The notes under the pieces were generated by a model. It did no database searches and was not told where the DNA came from. It saw nothing but the letters and a program-made list of their open reading frames with translations. A stretch of 17,175 nt of DNA from an uncultured Verrucomicrobiota bacterium (GTDB lineage Bacteria > Verrucomicrobiota > Kiritimatiellia > RFP12 > UBA1067): assembly GCA_946615275.1 (NCBI GenBank), contig CAMOHV010000007.1, positions 1 to 17,175 on the forward strand. The letters run 5' to 3'. Both the position numbers and the translations under genes were made by a program. This document shows positions 1 to 8,183 of the stretch, in pieces. Within the stretch, counting starts at the first letter, position 1; each line of letters starts with the position of its first letter.

Positions 1-128
1 ACAAGATCTCGTGGTTCAAGATACCGAAGTACGTCCACTTCATGGACATCTTCCCGATGACGGCCTCGCAGAAGATACAGAAGTACAAGCTCCGCGAGCT
101 CGCCGCCCAGCTCTGGCCCGACGCCTGA
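1..128 (+). CDS. Acyl-CoA synthetase (AMP-dependent ligase), C-terminal end only
   Basis: The window opens inside this gene. The frame starting at base 3 reads 41 codons to a TGA at 126-128. The peptide contains [19 protein letters not shown] followed by [10 protein letters not shown], which matches the A10 region and C-terminal lid of fatty-acyl-CoA and related AMP-forming ligases (usual form FPMT-x-x-GKIQK-x-KLRE). The lysine after the glutamine is the position of the catalytic lysine used for adenylation. The normally preceding glycine is glutamine here. The enzyme would join a carboxylic acid to CoA through an acyl-adenylate in the cytoplasm; the substrate cannot be judged from this tail. 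Its stop lies 8 bases before the first glycosyltransferase start, so the two may be co-transcribed. It is too short to appear as a standard ORF and would be lost if the next gene were started at base 11. Confidence 0.85.
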   Translation, partial: KISWFKIPKYVHFMDIFPMTASQKIQKYKLRELAAQLWPDA

Positions 129-136
129 CGTTCGAG

Positions 137-1213
137 ATGGACGCGATGGAGGCCAGCGGCAGACCGGATGTGCCCGTCGTGAGCGTGGTGATGCCGGTGC
201 ACAACGCCGGCGTGCACCTGAGCGGCGCGATAGAGTCCGTGCTGGCCCAGACCTTTCGCGACTTCGAGCTGATACTCGTGGACGACGGGGCCACGGACGG
301 CTCCGGCGGGCTCTGCGACGAATACGCGGTGAAGGATTCCCGCGTGCGCGTGAAGCACGGGCGCAACGGCGGCATAAGCGCCTCGAGGAACGCTGGGCTT
401 GCGATGGCCCGCGGCAGGTGGGTTGCGTTCTGCGACCACGACGACTTCATGGAGCCTGACCTCCTGGAGGTGGCGCTCGGCGCCGTGGAGGGGACTGGCC
501 GCAAGCTCGTCAAGTTCGACCATGCCACCTTCAGAAGGCTCGGCGACGGCACGCTGCGAAGGGAGTTCGCCGGCTTCGGCCGCAGCGACTGCGAGTGGAC
601 CGCGCAGGAGGTGCTCACGGCCGAGGGCTACCCGTTCTTCAAGGCGCTTGCCGGGCTTGTGTGGGACGGGTTGTACCTGCGCGAGTTCATCGAGGCGTGC
701 GGGTTGAGGTTCGACGAGTCGTTCAAGTTCGGCGGGGAGGACTTTGACTTCATGACGCGGTGCATCGCGGCGGCGGGCGGCGGCGCATGGACGTCGCGCA
801 CTCTCTACCGCCACTACTACAACGTGGGCGTGAGCACCTCCTCCAGCTTCCATCTCGCGCTGGTGTTCGACTACCTCAAGACGGCGCACGCGGAGAGAAG
901 GCTCTTCCCGGCGGCGTTCTCCGACGCCGGTCTCAGGTTCGTCTCGTTCGCGGAGTGGACGATCCCGCTCATCCATTTCGTGTTCACCGTGCCAGGATGC
1001 ATACTCTCCCTCCGCGAGCAGGCGGCGTGGCTCGCGAGATACTACGACGAGCTCGTCGGCAGGGGGGCGAGCTTCTCGTGCGCCGGTCTCCCGCCGAAGC
1101 GTCGGTTCCTGGCGGTGTGCGCGAGGCTGCGCGCCTTCCTGCCGTATCTTCTCCTGAAGAGGGCCGTGCTCGCCCTGAGAAGATGCAAGATGGCGGTGTT
1201 GGCAACCGAGTGA
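137..1213 (+). CDS. Family 2 glycosyltransferase (GT-A fold)
   Basis: This 358-residue cytoplasmic enzyme should transfer a sugar from a nucleotide-sugar to a growing glycan. The N-terminal GT2 domain covers about residues 14-230: VSVVMPVHNAG opens the fold, D49-D50-G binds the nucleotide, D100-H-D-D103 is the metal-binding DxD-type motif, and GGED (E201-D202) is the likely catalytic-base region. The C-terminal third is basic and helical, ending in LLKRAVLALRRCK, which may sit on the membrane. I chose the ATG at 137 over one at base 11 because bases 3-128 encode another protein in another frame; ATG 146 is an alternative. No clear Shine-Dalgarno is seen, and the start is 8 bases after the ligase stop, so translational coupling is possible. 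It is a clear paralogue of the gene at 3122. Donor and acceptor are unknown. Confidence 0.9.
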   Translation: MDAMEASGRPDVPVVSVVMPVHNAGVHLSGAIESVLAQTFRDFELILVDDGATDGSGGLCDEYAVKDSRVRVKHGRNGGISASRNAGLAMARGRWVAFCDHDDFMEPDLLEVALGAVEGTGRKLVKFDHATFRRLGDGTLRREFAGFGRSDCEWTAQEVLTAEGYPFFKALAGLVWDGLYLREFIEACGLRFDESFKFGGEDFDFMTRCIAAAGGGAWTSRTLYRHYYNVGVSTSSSFHLALVFDYLKTAHAERRLFPAAFSDAGLRFVSFAEWTIPLIHFVFTVPGCILSLREQAAWLARYYDELVGRGASFSCAGLPPKRRFLAVCARLRAFLPYLLLKRAVLALRRCKMAVLATE

Positions 1214-1232
1214 TTTATGGTATAATAGTCGC
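1199..1232 (+). promoter_or_regulatory. Promoter of the 1233 gene, very short or no leader
   Basis: TTGGCA at 1199-1204 matches a sigma-70 -35 box at five of six positions. A 16-base spacer leads to a perfect TATAAT at 1221-1226, preceded by TGG, so it is also an extended -10. The GTG start at 1233 lies 6 bases after the -10 box, where transcription itself would be expected to begin. The 16-base word GATTTATGGTATAATA (1212-1227) recurs exactly at 13506-13521. The -35 box lies inside the end of the preceding gene, and the stop codon TGA (1211-1213) overlaps the spacer. This is an internal promoter that would start transcription of the rest of the glycan operon. Confidence 0.75.
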
Positions 1233-3125
1233 GTGGAGAGAGACTGTACAGAAGATCTGACCGTGAAATGCCGCAGGCTTGAGGTTCTGCTGGCGCTCGA
1301 ACGGCGGCGAAGCGAGGACATCGAAGAGTCGAAGTGCTGGCGCCTGGCGGTGTCCCTTCGGCGTGTCGTGGTTGCGTTCAGGCGTCTGGCGGGCAGAATG
1401 TTTGCGAGGCGAACACGCGAGCCGCTCGCGGACGCGATGAAGGTGCCCGAGGGTCGCCGGCGCGCCGAGGTGGGCGCGGATGTGCGCGACATGCCGGTGG
1501 TGAGCGTCCTCACGCCGCTCTTCAACACGCCGAAGGATTTCCTCGTGGAGATGATGGAGTCTGTGAAGGGCCAGACCTTCCAGAAATGGGAGCTGTGCCT
1601 TGCCGACGCCAGCGACGAGGACCACGCATACGTCGGCGAAATCGTGCGGGGGTACTTGAAAGACGACGCGCGGATAAAATACGCCAGGCTCGCGTCGAAC
1701 GGAGGCATCTCCGCCAACACCAACGCGGCGCTTGCGCTCGCGTCCGGGACTGTGGTGGCGATCCTCGACCATGACGACATCCTGCATCCCTCGGCGCTGT
1801 TCGCCGTCGCGGACGCATTTGCGCGCCGCGGCGCCGATTTCGTCTACACCGACGAGGCCCGTTTCGATTCCGCGAGCCGGCGCATCGTGGAGTCGGCGCG
1901 CAAGTCGGACTTCGACCCCGACCTTCTCCGGGGAATGAACTACATCTGCCATTTCGCAGCATTCTCGAGGAGGCTTCTTGACGAGGTTGGGAGTTTCGAC
2001 CCCCGGTTCGACGGCGCGCAGGACCACGACCTCTTCCTTCGCCTCACGGAGAGGGCGGGGCGGATCGTCCATCTGCCGGAAGTGCTCTACTATTGGCGAT
2101 CCCACGCGGGCAGCACGGCGCAGATCCAGGACTCCAAGCCCCGGGCCGGGAGTGCGGGTGCGGCGGCCGTCAAGGCCAGCCTCGAAAGGCTGGGGCTGAA
2201 GGGCGAGGTGGAGGTCCTTGGGCCGAACCTCCCGACGTGGTATCGCGTGAGGTACGCCATAGCAGGGCGTCCGCTGGTCAGCGTGATTATACCCACGCGC
2301 GACCATTGCCGCGACCTGAGGCGATGCCTGGATTCGCTGTTCGCGAAGACGGCCTACGGAAACTACGAGATAGTGGTGGTCGACAACGGCTCCACCGAGA
2401 AGGCGCTGCTCGAATATCTCAAGGAGCTGGAGGCTCGTCCGAACGTGAAGATCCTCAAGTACGGCGCGCCGTTCAACTATTCAGTGATAAACAACTTGGC
2501 GGCGGCGGAGGCCTCCGGGGAGTTTCTGCTCTTCCTTAACAACGACACGAAGGTGATGGCGCCGGAATGGATGGAGGAGATGCTGATGTTCGCGCAGCGG
2601 CCCGACGTCGGGGCTGTGGGCGCGAAACTCGTCTATCCGGACGGAACCATCCAGCACGGGGGCGTGGCGCTCGGCGTCGAAGGCATTGCTGATCATGTGT
2701 TCAAGGGCTTGCGGCGTTCCTCGCCGGGGTACGGCGGCAGGCTTTCGGTGCCCGTGGAGTACTCGGCCGTGACGGCGGCGTGCATGATGATGCGCAGGGC
2801 TGTGTTCGACGAGGTCGGCGGGTTCGACCCTGCGCTCGCCGTGGCGTTCAACGACGTCGATCTCTGCATGAAGATCCGCGGGGCGGGATACCGCATAGTC
2901 TTTACGCCCTTTGCGGAGCTGCTCCACTACGAATCGAAGAGCCGTGGCAGCGACCAGACGGGGGAGCGCCGCGTACGGGCGACGAAGGAGAGGTGGTTCT
3001 TCCAGGATCGCTGGATACTCGAGCTGGACGCCGGCGATCCGTACTACAATCCCGCGTTCGGGCTCAAGCGGCCGACGTTCAAGGAGCCCGCCAGCTGCCG
3101 CGTGGGCGAGGGGGGGATGCCATGA
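1233..3125 (+). CDS. Tandem two-domain family 2 glycosyltransferase (rhamnosyltransferase-like)
   Basis: This 630-residue protein carries two GT2 domains, a known arrangement among O-antigen and rhamnan-type glycosyltransferases. Residues 1-60 are basic and helical with an IEESKCWRLAVSLRR segment. Domain 1 (about 88-310) has SVLTPLFN, a divergent LADASDED in place of the usual DDGS, D179-H-D-D182, and a late AQDHDLFLR. Domain 2 (about 345-590) has VSVIIPTRD, VVDNGST, the LNNDT metal motif near residue 436, FNDVDLC near 540, and the family's HYESKSRG end. Each domain could add one sugar, making a repeating disaccharide or two successive linkages; this is inference. The start is GTG, six bases after a perfect -10 box, and no Shine-Dalgarno fits it. 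The gene ends in an ATGA overlap with the next. Sugar specificity cannot be told. Confidence 0.9.
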   Translation: MERDCTEDLTVKCRRLEVLLALERRRSEDIEESKCWRLAVSLRRVVVAFRRLAGRMFARRTREPLADAMKVPEGRRRAEVGADVRDMPVVSVLTPLFNTPKDFLVEMMESVKGQTFQKWELCLADASDEDHAYVGEIVRGYLKDDARIKYARLASNGGISANTNAALALASGTVVAILDHDDILHPSALFAVADAFARRGADFVYTDEARFDSASRRIVESARKSDFDPDLLRGMNYICHFAAFSRRLLDEVGSFDPRFDGAQDHDLFLRLTERAGRIVHLPEVLYYWRSHAGSTAQIQDSKPRAGSAGAAAVKASLERLGLKGEVEVLGPNLPTWYRVRYAIAGRPLVSVIIPTRDHCRDLRRCLDSLFAKTAYGNYEIVVVDNGSTEKALLEYLKELEARPNVKILKYGAPFNYSVINNLAAAEASGEFLLFLNNDTKVMAPEWMEEMLMFAQRPDVGAVGAKLVYPDGTIQHGGVALGVEGIADHVFKGLRRSSPGYGGRLSVPVEYSAVTAACMMMRRAVFDEVGGFDPALAVAFNDVDLCMKIRGAGYRIVFTPFAELLHYESKSRGSDQTGERRVRATKERWFFQDRWILELDAGDPYYNPAFGLKRPTFKEPASCRVGEGGMP

Positions 3126-4189
3126 CGGACGAGATGAAGGCGGCTGTTCCCGTTGTGAGCGTCATAATGCCCGTGTACAACGCCGGTGATTATCTTCGCG
3201 CTGCGATTGAATCTGTTCTTGCTCAGTCCTTCCGCGACATCGAACTGATCCTGGTGGACGACGGCGCCACCGACGGCTCGGGCGGCGTCTGCGATGAGTA
3301 TGCGCGGAACGACGCGCGCGTGCGCGTGAGGCATGTGCGCAACGGCGGCATCTGTGCTGCGCGGAACGTCGGCATCGCCATGGCCCGGGGCAGGTGGCTG
3401 GCCTTCTGCGACCACGACGACCTATGCGAAGAGGACTGGCTGGGGGCCATGCTTGCGGCGGCGGCCGCGGATCTGCGCGTGGTGAAATGCGGCTTCTCTG
3501 AGTGTCGCCGCCGTGCGGACGGCTCCGTTCGGCAGGTGGATGTATATGCGGCCCGTCCGGATTGCCTCTGGGACACGGGGCAGTTTCGAGGCGAGGCGGG
3601 ATACCTGCTGTATTTCGACCTGTCGCGGACTCTTTGGAATGGGATCTACAGGCGGGACTTCTGGCTTGAACGCGGCTTCAGGTTCGACGAGTCGTTCAAG
3701 TCGGGCGGCGAGGACTGCTCTCTCGCCATCGACATCCTGGCGGCGGCGGGGCGCGGCGCGTGGGTCGGCCGACCTTTGTACCGCCACTATGCCAACGAAG
3801 GCGTCAGCACCTCGGCCGCGTACCATCCCGAACTGCTGGGACAGTACCTCGCGATAGCGGAAAGGGAGCTGGAGGTGTTCGGGTTCGACACCTTCTCGGA
3901 GCGGTACCAGTCCTTCAGGCGCTGGAGCCAGGGCGCGTTCAAGTACGTCATGTGCGCGGACGGATGCGATCTTTCCGCGTCGGAAAAGGCCAGATGGCTG
4001 CAAAGATACTATGACCGGCTGGTCGGGAGGGGTTCCCAACCCCTGTTCACGGGGCGGTATCTCTTCCGCCGGATAGGCGTATGGCTGCTCAGGCGCGGCG
4101 CGGGGCGCGTTTATCTGCTCTTGTGCGGAGCCATGACGTGGAAAGATTCATCTCTGAAGAGGATGAAGGGGGGCGAGAAGGATGCATGA
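3122..4189 (+). CDS. Family 2 glycosyltransferase, paralogue of the 137 gene
   Basis: This 355-residue GT2 enzyme closely resembles the protein at 137-1213 in length and order: VSVIMPVYNAGDYL, LILVDDGATDGSGG (D46-D47), a matching ARGRW then CDHDD (D97-H-D-D100), FRFDESFKSGGED (E197-D198), and the YRHYANEGVSTS block. Synonymous positions differ often between the two copies, so the duplication is not recent. The stretch after the DxD motif (about residues 105-170), which often contacts the acceptor, is much more different than the rest, so the copies probably make different linkages. The start ATG at 3122 overlaps the upstream stop (ATGA), indicating translational coupling. It overlaps the next gene by 8 bases. 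It acts in the cytoplasm in assembly of the same glycan. Confidence 0.9.
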   Translation: MTDEMKAAVPVVSVIMPVYNAGDYLRAAIESVLAQSFRDIELILVDDGATDGSGGVCDEYARNDARVRVRHVRNGGICAARNVGIAMARGRWLAFCDHDDLCEEDWLGAMLAAAAADLRVVKCGFSECRRRADGSVRQVDVYAARPDCLWDTGQFRGEAGYLLYFDLSRTLWNGIYRRDFWLERGFRFDESFKSGGEDCSLAIDILAAAGRGAWVGRPLYRHYANEGVSTSAAYHPELLGQYLAIAERELEVFGFDTFSERYQSFRRWSQGAFKYVMCADGCDLSASEKARWLQRYYDRLVGRGSQPLFTGRYLFRRIGVWLLRRGAGRVYLLLCGAMTWKDSSLKRMKGGEKDA

Positions 4190-5039
4190 TGCGAAGATAA
4201 CGGTGCTGCTGCCGACCTTCAACCGCCGGGAATACCTTCCCCGCGCGCTGGAGGATCTGAAGGCGCAGACATTCCGTGACTGGCGCTGTGTCGTCGTGAA
4301 CGACGGCGGCGAACCGGTAGGCGATCTCGTCGTCGCCGCCGCCGATCCTCGCTTCGAGCTGCATGAGCGGGAGCACCTTGGCAAGGCGGCGCAGATGAAC
4401 TGGGCCATGGGCGGCGTGGCCACGAAATACGTAGCGTATGCCGACGACGACGACGAGATATACGCTAACCACCTCGAGACCCTCTACCGGACGGCGGAGG
4501 ATTCCGGCCGCGAGATCGCCTGCACAAGGATGAAGACGACGATTTTGGGGCCGGACGGCGAAGTGGTGGGCGAACAGCCGCCTTCGTCCGCACCCATCAC
4601 GTTCGAGACGCTTCGCTACTGCCAGAACAGGTGCGGCGCGGCGCAGCTCACCACCATCCACACAAAGAGCCTTGCGGAGCGCGCTGGCGGATACGACGAG
4701 GCGATGAGGGTGTTCATAGACTACGACTTCATCCGCCGGATGGTGCGCCTCGAGGAGCCTGCCGTCGCGGATGTGGTTACGGCCAACCACCTCCTCCGCC
4801 GGAAGCGCGGCGAGGGTGGCGACCTCGCATCCATCTCCGGCCTGTGGTGGCGCGATCCGGAGGAGGCCGGCAGGTCGCTCATCCGCTTCTTCGAGAAGGA
4901 TCCTGCCGCCTTGACGCGCCTTTACCTCGATGCCGGCGAATGGCGTGCGGCGAAGGAGCGCCTCGAGGGCATCGAGAAGTCGCGTTCGTGGCGGTTTGCG
5001 ACGTCGCTGCGGAAACTGCTGCATCTGCTGAGGGGGTGA
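4182..5039 (+). CDS. Short family 2 glycosyltransferase with C-terminal SRSWR segment
   Basis: This 285-residue GT2 enzyme begins ITVLLPTFNRREYLPRAL, with VVNDGG (D41) as nucleotide-binding motif, and an acidic ADDDDE run starting at D88 as the metal motif. FIDYDFIRR is in the position of the usual catalytic ED. The last 26 residues include IEKSRSWRFATSLRKLL, a basic amphipathic tail that resembles the N-terminal segment of the protein at 1233. The ATG at 4182 has an upstream GAGAAGGA Shine-Dalgarno and overlaps the preceding gene by 8 bases. It is probably one of the successive transferases of the surface glycan; its sugar is unknown. Confidence 0.87.
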   Translation: MHDAKITVLLPTFNRREYLPRALEDLKAQTFRDWRCVVVNDGGEPVGDLVVAAADPRFELHEREHLGKAAQMNWAMGGVATKYVAYADDDDEIYANHLETLYRTAEDSGREIACTRMKTTILGPDGEVVGEQPPSSAPITFETLRYCQNRCGAAQLTTIHTKSLAERAGGYDEAMRVFIDYDFIRRMVRLEEPAVADVVTANHLLRRKRGEGGDLASISGLWWRDPEEAGRSLIRFFEKDPAALTRLYLDAGEWRAAKERLEGIEKSRSWRFATSLRKLLHLLRG

Positions 5040-5040
5040 C

Positions 5041-6078
5041 ATGCCGCGAGTCTCCTTGATAGTGCCTGTGTTCAACTCCGCACCGTTCCTTCGCGAGTGC
5101 CTCGGGTCAGTTCTCGCGCAGACGCTTCCGGACTGGGAGCTGGTGTGCGTGGACGACGGCTCCGCGGACGAGTCGCCGCGCATCCTGGCCGAATACTCCG
5201 CGCGCGACGGGAGGATCGTGGCCATGCGTCAGCCGAATTCGGGGCAGGGCGCGGCGCGGAACGCGGGACTCGGGAAGGCGAGGGGCGAATACGTGCTCTT
5301 CCTCGATTCGGACGATCTCCTGGACCCCGGTGCCCTAGCCGATCTTGTGAAGGTTTGCGACGAGAACCGACTGGATCATCTCATCTTCGGTGCAAGATGC
5401 TTTTCATCCACGCCGGAGGCCGATGCGGGGCGGATGGCGGCGCTCGACCGGATGTACGCTCCGCCGGCGGATCTGGAAGGGCGCGTCGTCTCGGGGCGCG
5501 AACTGTTCAAGGCGCTCGCGTCGTCCGATAGGCTATGCGTCTCGCCGTGCCTGCGGATGATGCGGAGGGTCTCGCTAGAGAATCCGCGCTGCCGGTTTCC
5601 GGAGGGCATCGTCCTTGAGGACAACGTGTTCACGCCGTTCGCCGTGCTGTCTGCGGAACGGGCGTCCGTGGCCGGCATCGTCTGCTATCGGCGCCGTCTG
5701 CATCCGGCCTCAACCACGGCGAATCCTGGCTGGCGCGTGCGGCGCGCCGCCGACGGGCTCGTGGCATACGTCAAGTTCCTGCGCCTTGCTCTGGGGCGGA
5801 GCGACAACGTGGATGTGCGCATGGCGCTCGGCCGTTTCGGGGGCTGTTTCCTGGAGGCGTGCCTTGCCCAGTATGCGTCGCTCGACGCCAACGGGCTTTC
5901 ATCGGCGGAGCAGCGCCTCGCCGGCATGCTCGACGAGGGGGAGCGGGGGCTTTTCGAACTGGCCGTGAGGCCGGCCGTCGTGGCGCACATGCGCAATCTG
6001 GCGTCAATGGGAGGCGGTGGGCGCGGCGGCGCTCTGCGCCGGCTGGCAAGGAGGATCGGAAAGGTGTTCGGTGCATGA
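5041..6078 (+). CDS. Family 2 glycosyltransferase
   Basis: This 345-residue GT2 enzyme has a canonical opening, VSLIVPVFNSAPFLRECL. D38-D39-G binds the nucleotide, NSGQGAARNAGL is the typical mid-domain loop, D89-S-D-D92 binds metal, and LEDNVF (E193-D194) holds the probable catalytic base. The C-terminal part (about 240-345) is helical and ends in a basic ALRRLARRIGKVF segment, consistent with membrane association. The ATG follows the previous stop by one base, with GAGGGGG as a Shine-Dalgarno, and the 3' end overlaps the next gene as ATGA. Such enzymes often transfer hexoses or N-acetylhexosamines in O-antigen and capsule loci, but no substrate can be assigned. Confidence 0.9.
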   Translation: MPRVSLIVPVFNSAPFLRECLGSVLAQTLPDWELVCVDDGSADESPRILAEYSARDGRIVAMRQPNSGQGAARNAGLGKARGEYVLFLDSDDLLDPGALADLVKVCDENRLDHLIFGARCFSSTPEADAGRMAALDRMYAPPADLEGRVVSGRELFKALASSDRLCVSPCLRMMRRVSLENPRCRFPEGIVLEDNVFTPFAVLSAERASVAGIVCYRRRLHPASTTANPGWRVRRAADGLVAYVKFLRLALGRSDNVDVRMALGRFGGCFLEACLAQYASLDANGLSSAEQRLAGMLDEGERGLFELAVRPAVVAHMRNLASMGGGGRGGALRRLARRIGKVFGA

Positions 6079-7310
6079 GCGCGGTCGAGGCCATAGGCGC
6101 TGTGTCGTATTCCCGCATGCCCGAGGCGTGGAGCGAAGCCGCATGGCGGGACGCCGGCGCGTTCACGGCGGTCTTCCTGAACTACAACAAGGGCAAGACC
6201 GTCCGGAGGTCCGTCGAGGCTACGCTCGCGCAGGACCACCCGGCGCTGGAGATCATCTTCATGGACGACGCGTCCACGGACGGGTCGGGCGACGTGATGG
6301 AGGAGATCGTGCGTGCTTATCGCGGCCCGCACAGGGTTGCGGTGGTGAGGAACCCCCGCAATCTTGGGATCTGCGGGCAGTGGAACCAGTTGAAGGCGTT
6401 CACGGACGGCGAGTGGTTCGGGATGTTCTGCGCGGACGATGTGCCGCACGCCGACAGGGTGTCCTCTGTGGCCGCGCTCATCAGGGACAGGCCGTCGCTG
6501 CGCGGTGTCTGCACGGCGATGGACCCTTTCGACCTCCGCACGGGCGAGCCGCGGCCCGACTGCGCCTATCCGCCGGGCGAGGTGTTCGAGGTGAGGGGCG
6601 ACGAGACGCCTGAGGCGATCTGCTCGAAGAAATGGCCCGTGGGGTGCACATCGTTCTGGAGGCGGTGCGTCTTCTCTCGCCCGCTGCCGCATGTGGCGCT
6701 GGACGATCTGCTCATAAAGTGGATCCTGCACATGGACGCGGTCGGCGAGCCCGGCGTGGTGTGGATGTACGACGGGAGGATAGCGACGATCGACTACGGC
6801 GTGGGCGAGGGGCTGTGGTCCCAGCTGCGCGCCTCGCGCGACCCGGAGATGGACGATGCGGAGTGGCGCAGGGTCAGGAGCGAGAGGGTGGAGCTCGCCG
6901 AGCTGCGCAACGTGGAGGCGTGGCGCGCGATCCGCGTGGAGGCGGCGTCGCGCGGCGAGGCGTGCGCAGGGTTCCGCGCCTTGGCGGAGAGACGCATCGT
7001 GCGCCACTCCGTGATGGCCGCGGACGCGGCGGGGATGCGGATGGCGCGCCCGGACGCGGCGGCGGCCAAGCGCGTAGTCGAGGAGCTTGAGGGGGAGTTC
7101 GGCCCGCAGCCGCAGATCGTCCGCGTGGGCGGGCGCCTCAGGGAGATGGACGGCGCGGGCCGCAATGCCCTGAAGATGGCCGCGAAGTGGGTGTACTGGA
7201 CGCTGCGCAGGACGTTCTCGGGCGCCGCCGCCCGGGAACGGTGCGAAAGCCGCGCGCTCGACGCCCGGTTCGAGCTCGCGTGGGCGGCAAGGAGGAAAGG
7301 AGCGTCGTGA
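6075..7310 (+). CDS. Family 2 glycosyltransferase with long C-terminal extension
   Basis: The 411-residue protein carries a GT2 domain at about residues 30-260: FTAVFLNYNKGKTVRRSVEA, FMDDASTDGSGD (D64-D65), NLGICGQWNQ, and CADD (D121-D122) as the DxD-type motif. A later LDDLLIKWIL may hold the base. The remaining 150 residues are charged and helical without a domain I recognise, ending in a basic WVYWTLRRTF segment. I chose ATG 6075, which overlaps the upstream stop (ATGA); the open frame extends upstream to 5859 but that region encodes the preceding GT2. It ends in a GTGA overlap with the ABC permease gene, so sugar transfer and export genes are translationally coupled. Substrate unknown. 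Confidence 0.87.
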   Translation: MSAVEAIGAVSYSRMPEAWSEAAWRDAGAFTAVFLNYNKGKTVRRSVEATLAQDHPALEIIFMDDASTDGSGDVMEEIVRAYRGPHRVAVVRNPRNLGICGQWNQLKAFTDGEWFGMFCADDVPHADRVSSVAALIRDRPSLRGVCTAMDPFDLRTGEPRPDCAYPPGEVFEVRGDETPEAICSKKWPVGCTSFWRRCVFSRPLPHVALDDLLIKWILHMDAVGEPGVVWMYDGRIATIDYGVGEGLWSQLRASRDPEMDDAEWRRVRSERVELAELRNVEAWRAIRVEAASRGEACAGFRALAERRIVRHSVMAADAAGMRMARPDAAAAKRVVEELEGEFGPQPQIVRVGGRLREMDGAGRNALKMAAKWVYWTLRRTFSGAAARERCESRALDARFELAWAARRKGAS

Positions 7311-8167
7311 AGAAACATGATTCAGAGGGCTGGACGATGGTCATTCGGCCCAGCGAGAGCCTCTTCGAGGTGAACTTCGCGGAGATATGGCGGTATCGCG
7401 ATCTATGCGCGATGTTCATAAAGCGCGACATCGTGACGATGTACAAGCAGACCATACTGGGTCCGCTCTGGTTCTTCATCCAGCCGGTAATGACGACGGC
7501 TATGTACATGGTCGTATTCGGCGGAATCGCGAAGATCCCCACTGACGGCGTTCCGCCGCCGCTCTTCTACCTCGCCGGCATCTGCCTGTGGCAGTATTTC
7601 GCGGGTTGCCTCACGAGGACGAGCGACACGTTCGTGTCGAACGCCGCCATATTCGGCAAGGTGTATTTCCCCCGGCTGGTGGTGCCGATCGCGAACGTGA
7701 TAAGCAATCTGATAAAGATGGCGATCCAATTCCTTCTCCTGACGGTCGTGTATCTCTACTTCGTGTTCTTCACGGGGGCGCACGTGCGCCCAACCATGCA
7801 CGCGCTTCTCCTGCCGGCGCTGATCGCGCTGGTGGCGGGGCTTGCGCTCGGCTTCGGCATACTCTTCAGTTCCATGACCACCAAGTACAGGGATCTGCGG
7901 CTGCTGCTGGGGTTCATGGTCCAGCTCTGGATGTACGCGACGCCCGTGATCTATCCCATAGGCACTATAGCGAACGACAGGCTGCGCTTCGCGATGCAGC
8001 TCAATCCGCTAACGGGCATCTTCGAGGCGTTCAAGTACGGGCTTCTGGGGGCGGGGGCGTTCTCGTGGGGGGCGCTGGCGTATTCGGCATGCTTCACGGC
8101 GGTGCTCATCCTGCTCGGCGTCGTGGTGTTCAACAGGGTGCAGAGGTCGTTCATCGACACGGTCTGA
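7307..8167 (+). CDS. wzm: ABC-2 type polysaccharide export permease (Wzm-like)
   Basis: This inner-membrane protein of 286 residues is a normal length for the TagG/Wzm/RfbA permease family. A soluble N-terminus (FEVNFAEIWRYRDLCAMFIKRD) is followed by the family hallmark YKQTILGPLWFFIQP, then hydrophobic segments consistent with six membrane helices. LFSSMTTKYRDLR in the fourth-fifth helix loop and YATPVIYP near the end are also family signatures. It should pair with the ATPase encoded next to move a finished lipid-linked glycan from cytoplasm to periplasm. The start is GTG at 7307 inside a GTGA overlap, with AAAGGAG 4 bases upstream; ATG 7337 is a second possibility. This gene implies that the polymer is completed inside the cell rather than by a Wzx/Wzy route. 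Confidence 0.93.
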   Translation: MKKHDSEGWTMVIRPSESLFEVNFAEIWRYRDLCAMFIKRDIVTMYKQTILGPLWFFIQPVMTTAMYMVVFGGIAKIPTDGVPPPLFYLAGICLWQYFAGCLTRTSDTFVSNAAIFGKVYFPRLVVPIANVISNLIKMAIQFLLLTVVYLYFVFFTGAHVRPTMHALLLPALIALVAGLALGFGILFSSMTTKYRDLRLLLGFMVQLWMYATPVIYPIGTIANDRLRFAMQLNPLTGIFEAFKYGLLGAGAFSWGALAYSACFTAVLILLGVVVFNRVQRSFIDTV

Positions 8168-8183
8168 TCAGGAGGGCATGGCA

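Noticed and set aside
2286..2291. TATAAT on the minus strand inside the 1233 gene
   Set aside because: It lies in codons for the conserved VIIP strand, has no extended -10 and leads into no credible minus-strand gene.
4089..5225. Long minus-strand open frame of 378 codons
   Set aside because: It is opposite two well-supported glycosyltransferases and shows no recognisable motif; such frames are common in GC-rich coding DNA.
5685..7007. Minus-strand open frame of 440 codons
   Set aside because: It is antisense to two glycosyltransferases with full motifs, with no domain seen and no start signal.
8178..8180. ATG 8178 as start of the ABC ATPase
   Set aside because: It is only two bases from the Shine-Dalgarno; ATG 8184 has normal spacing and fits the family N-terminus.
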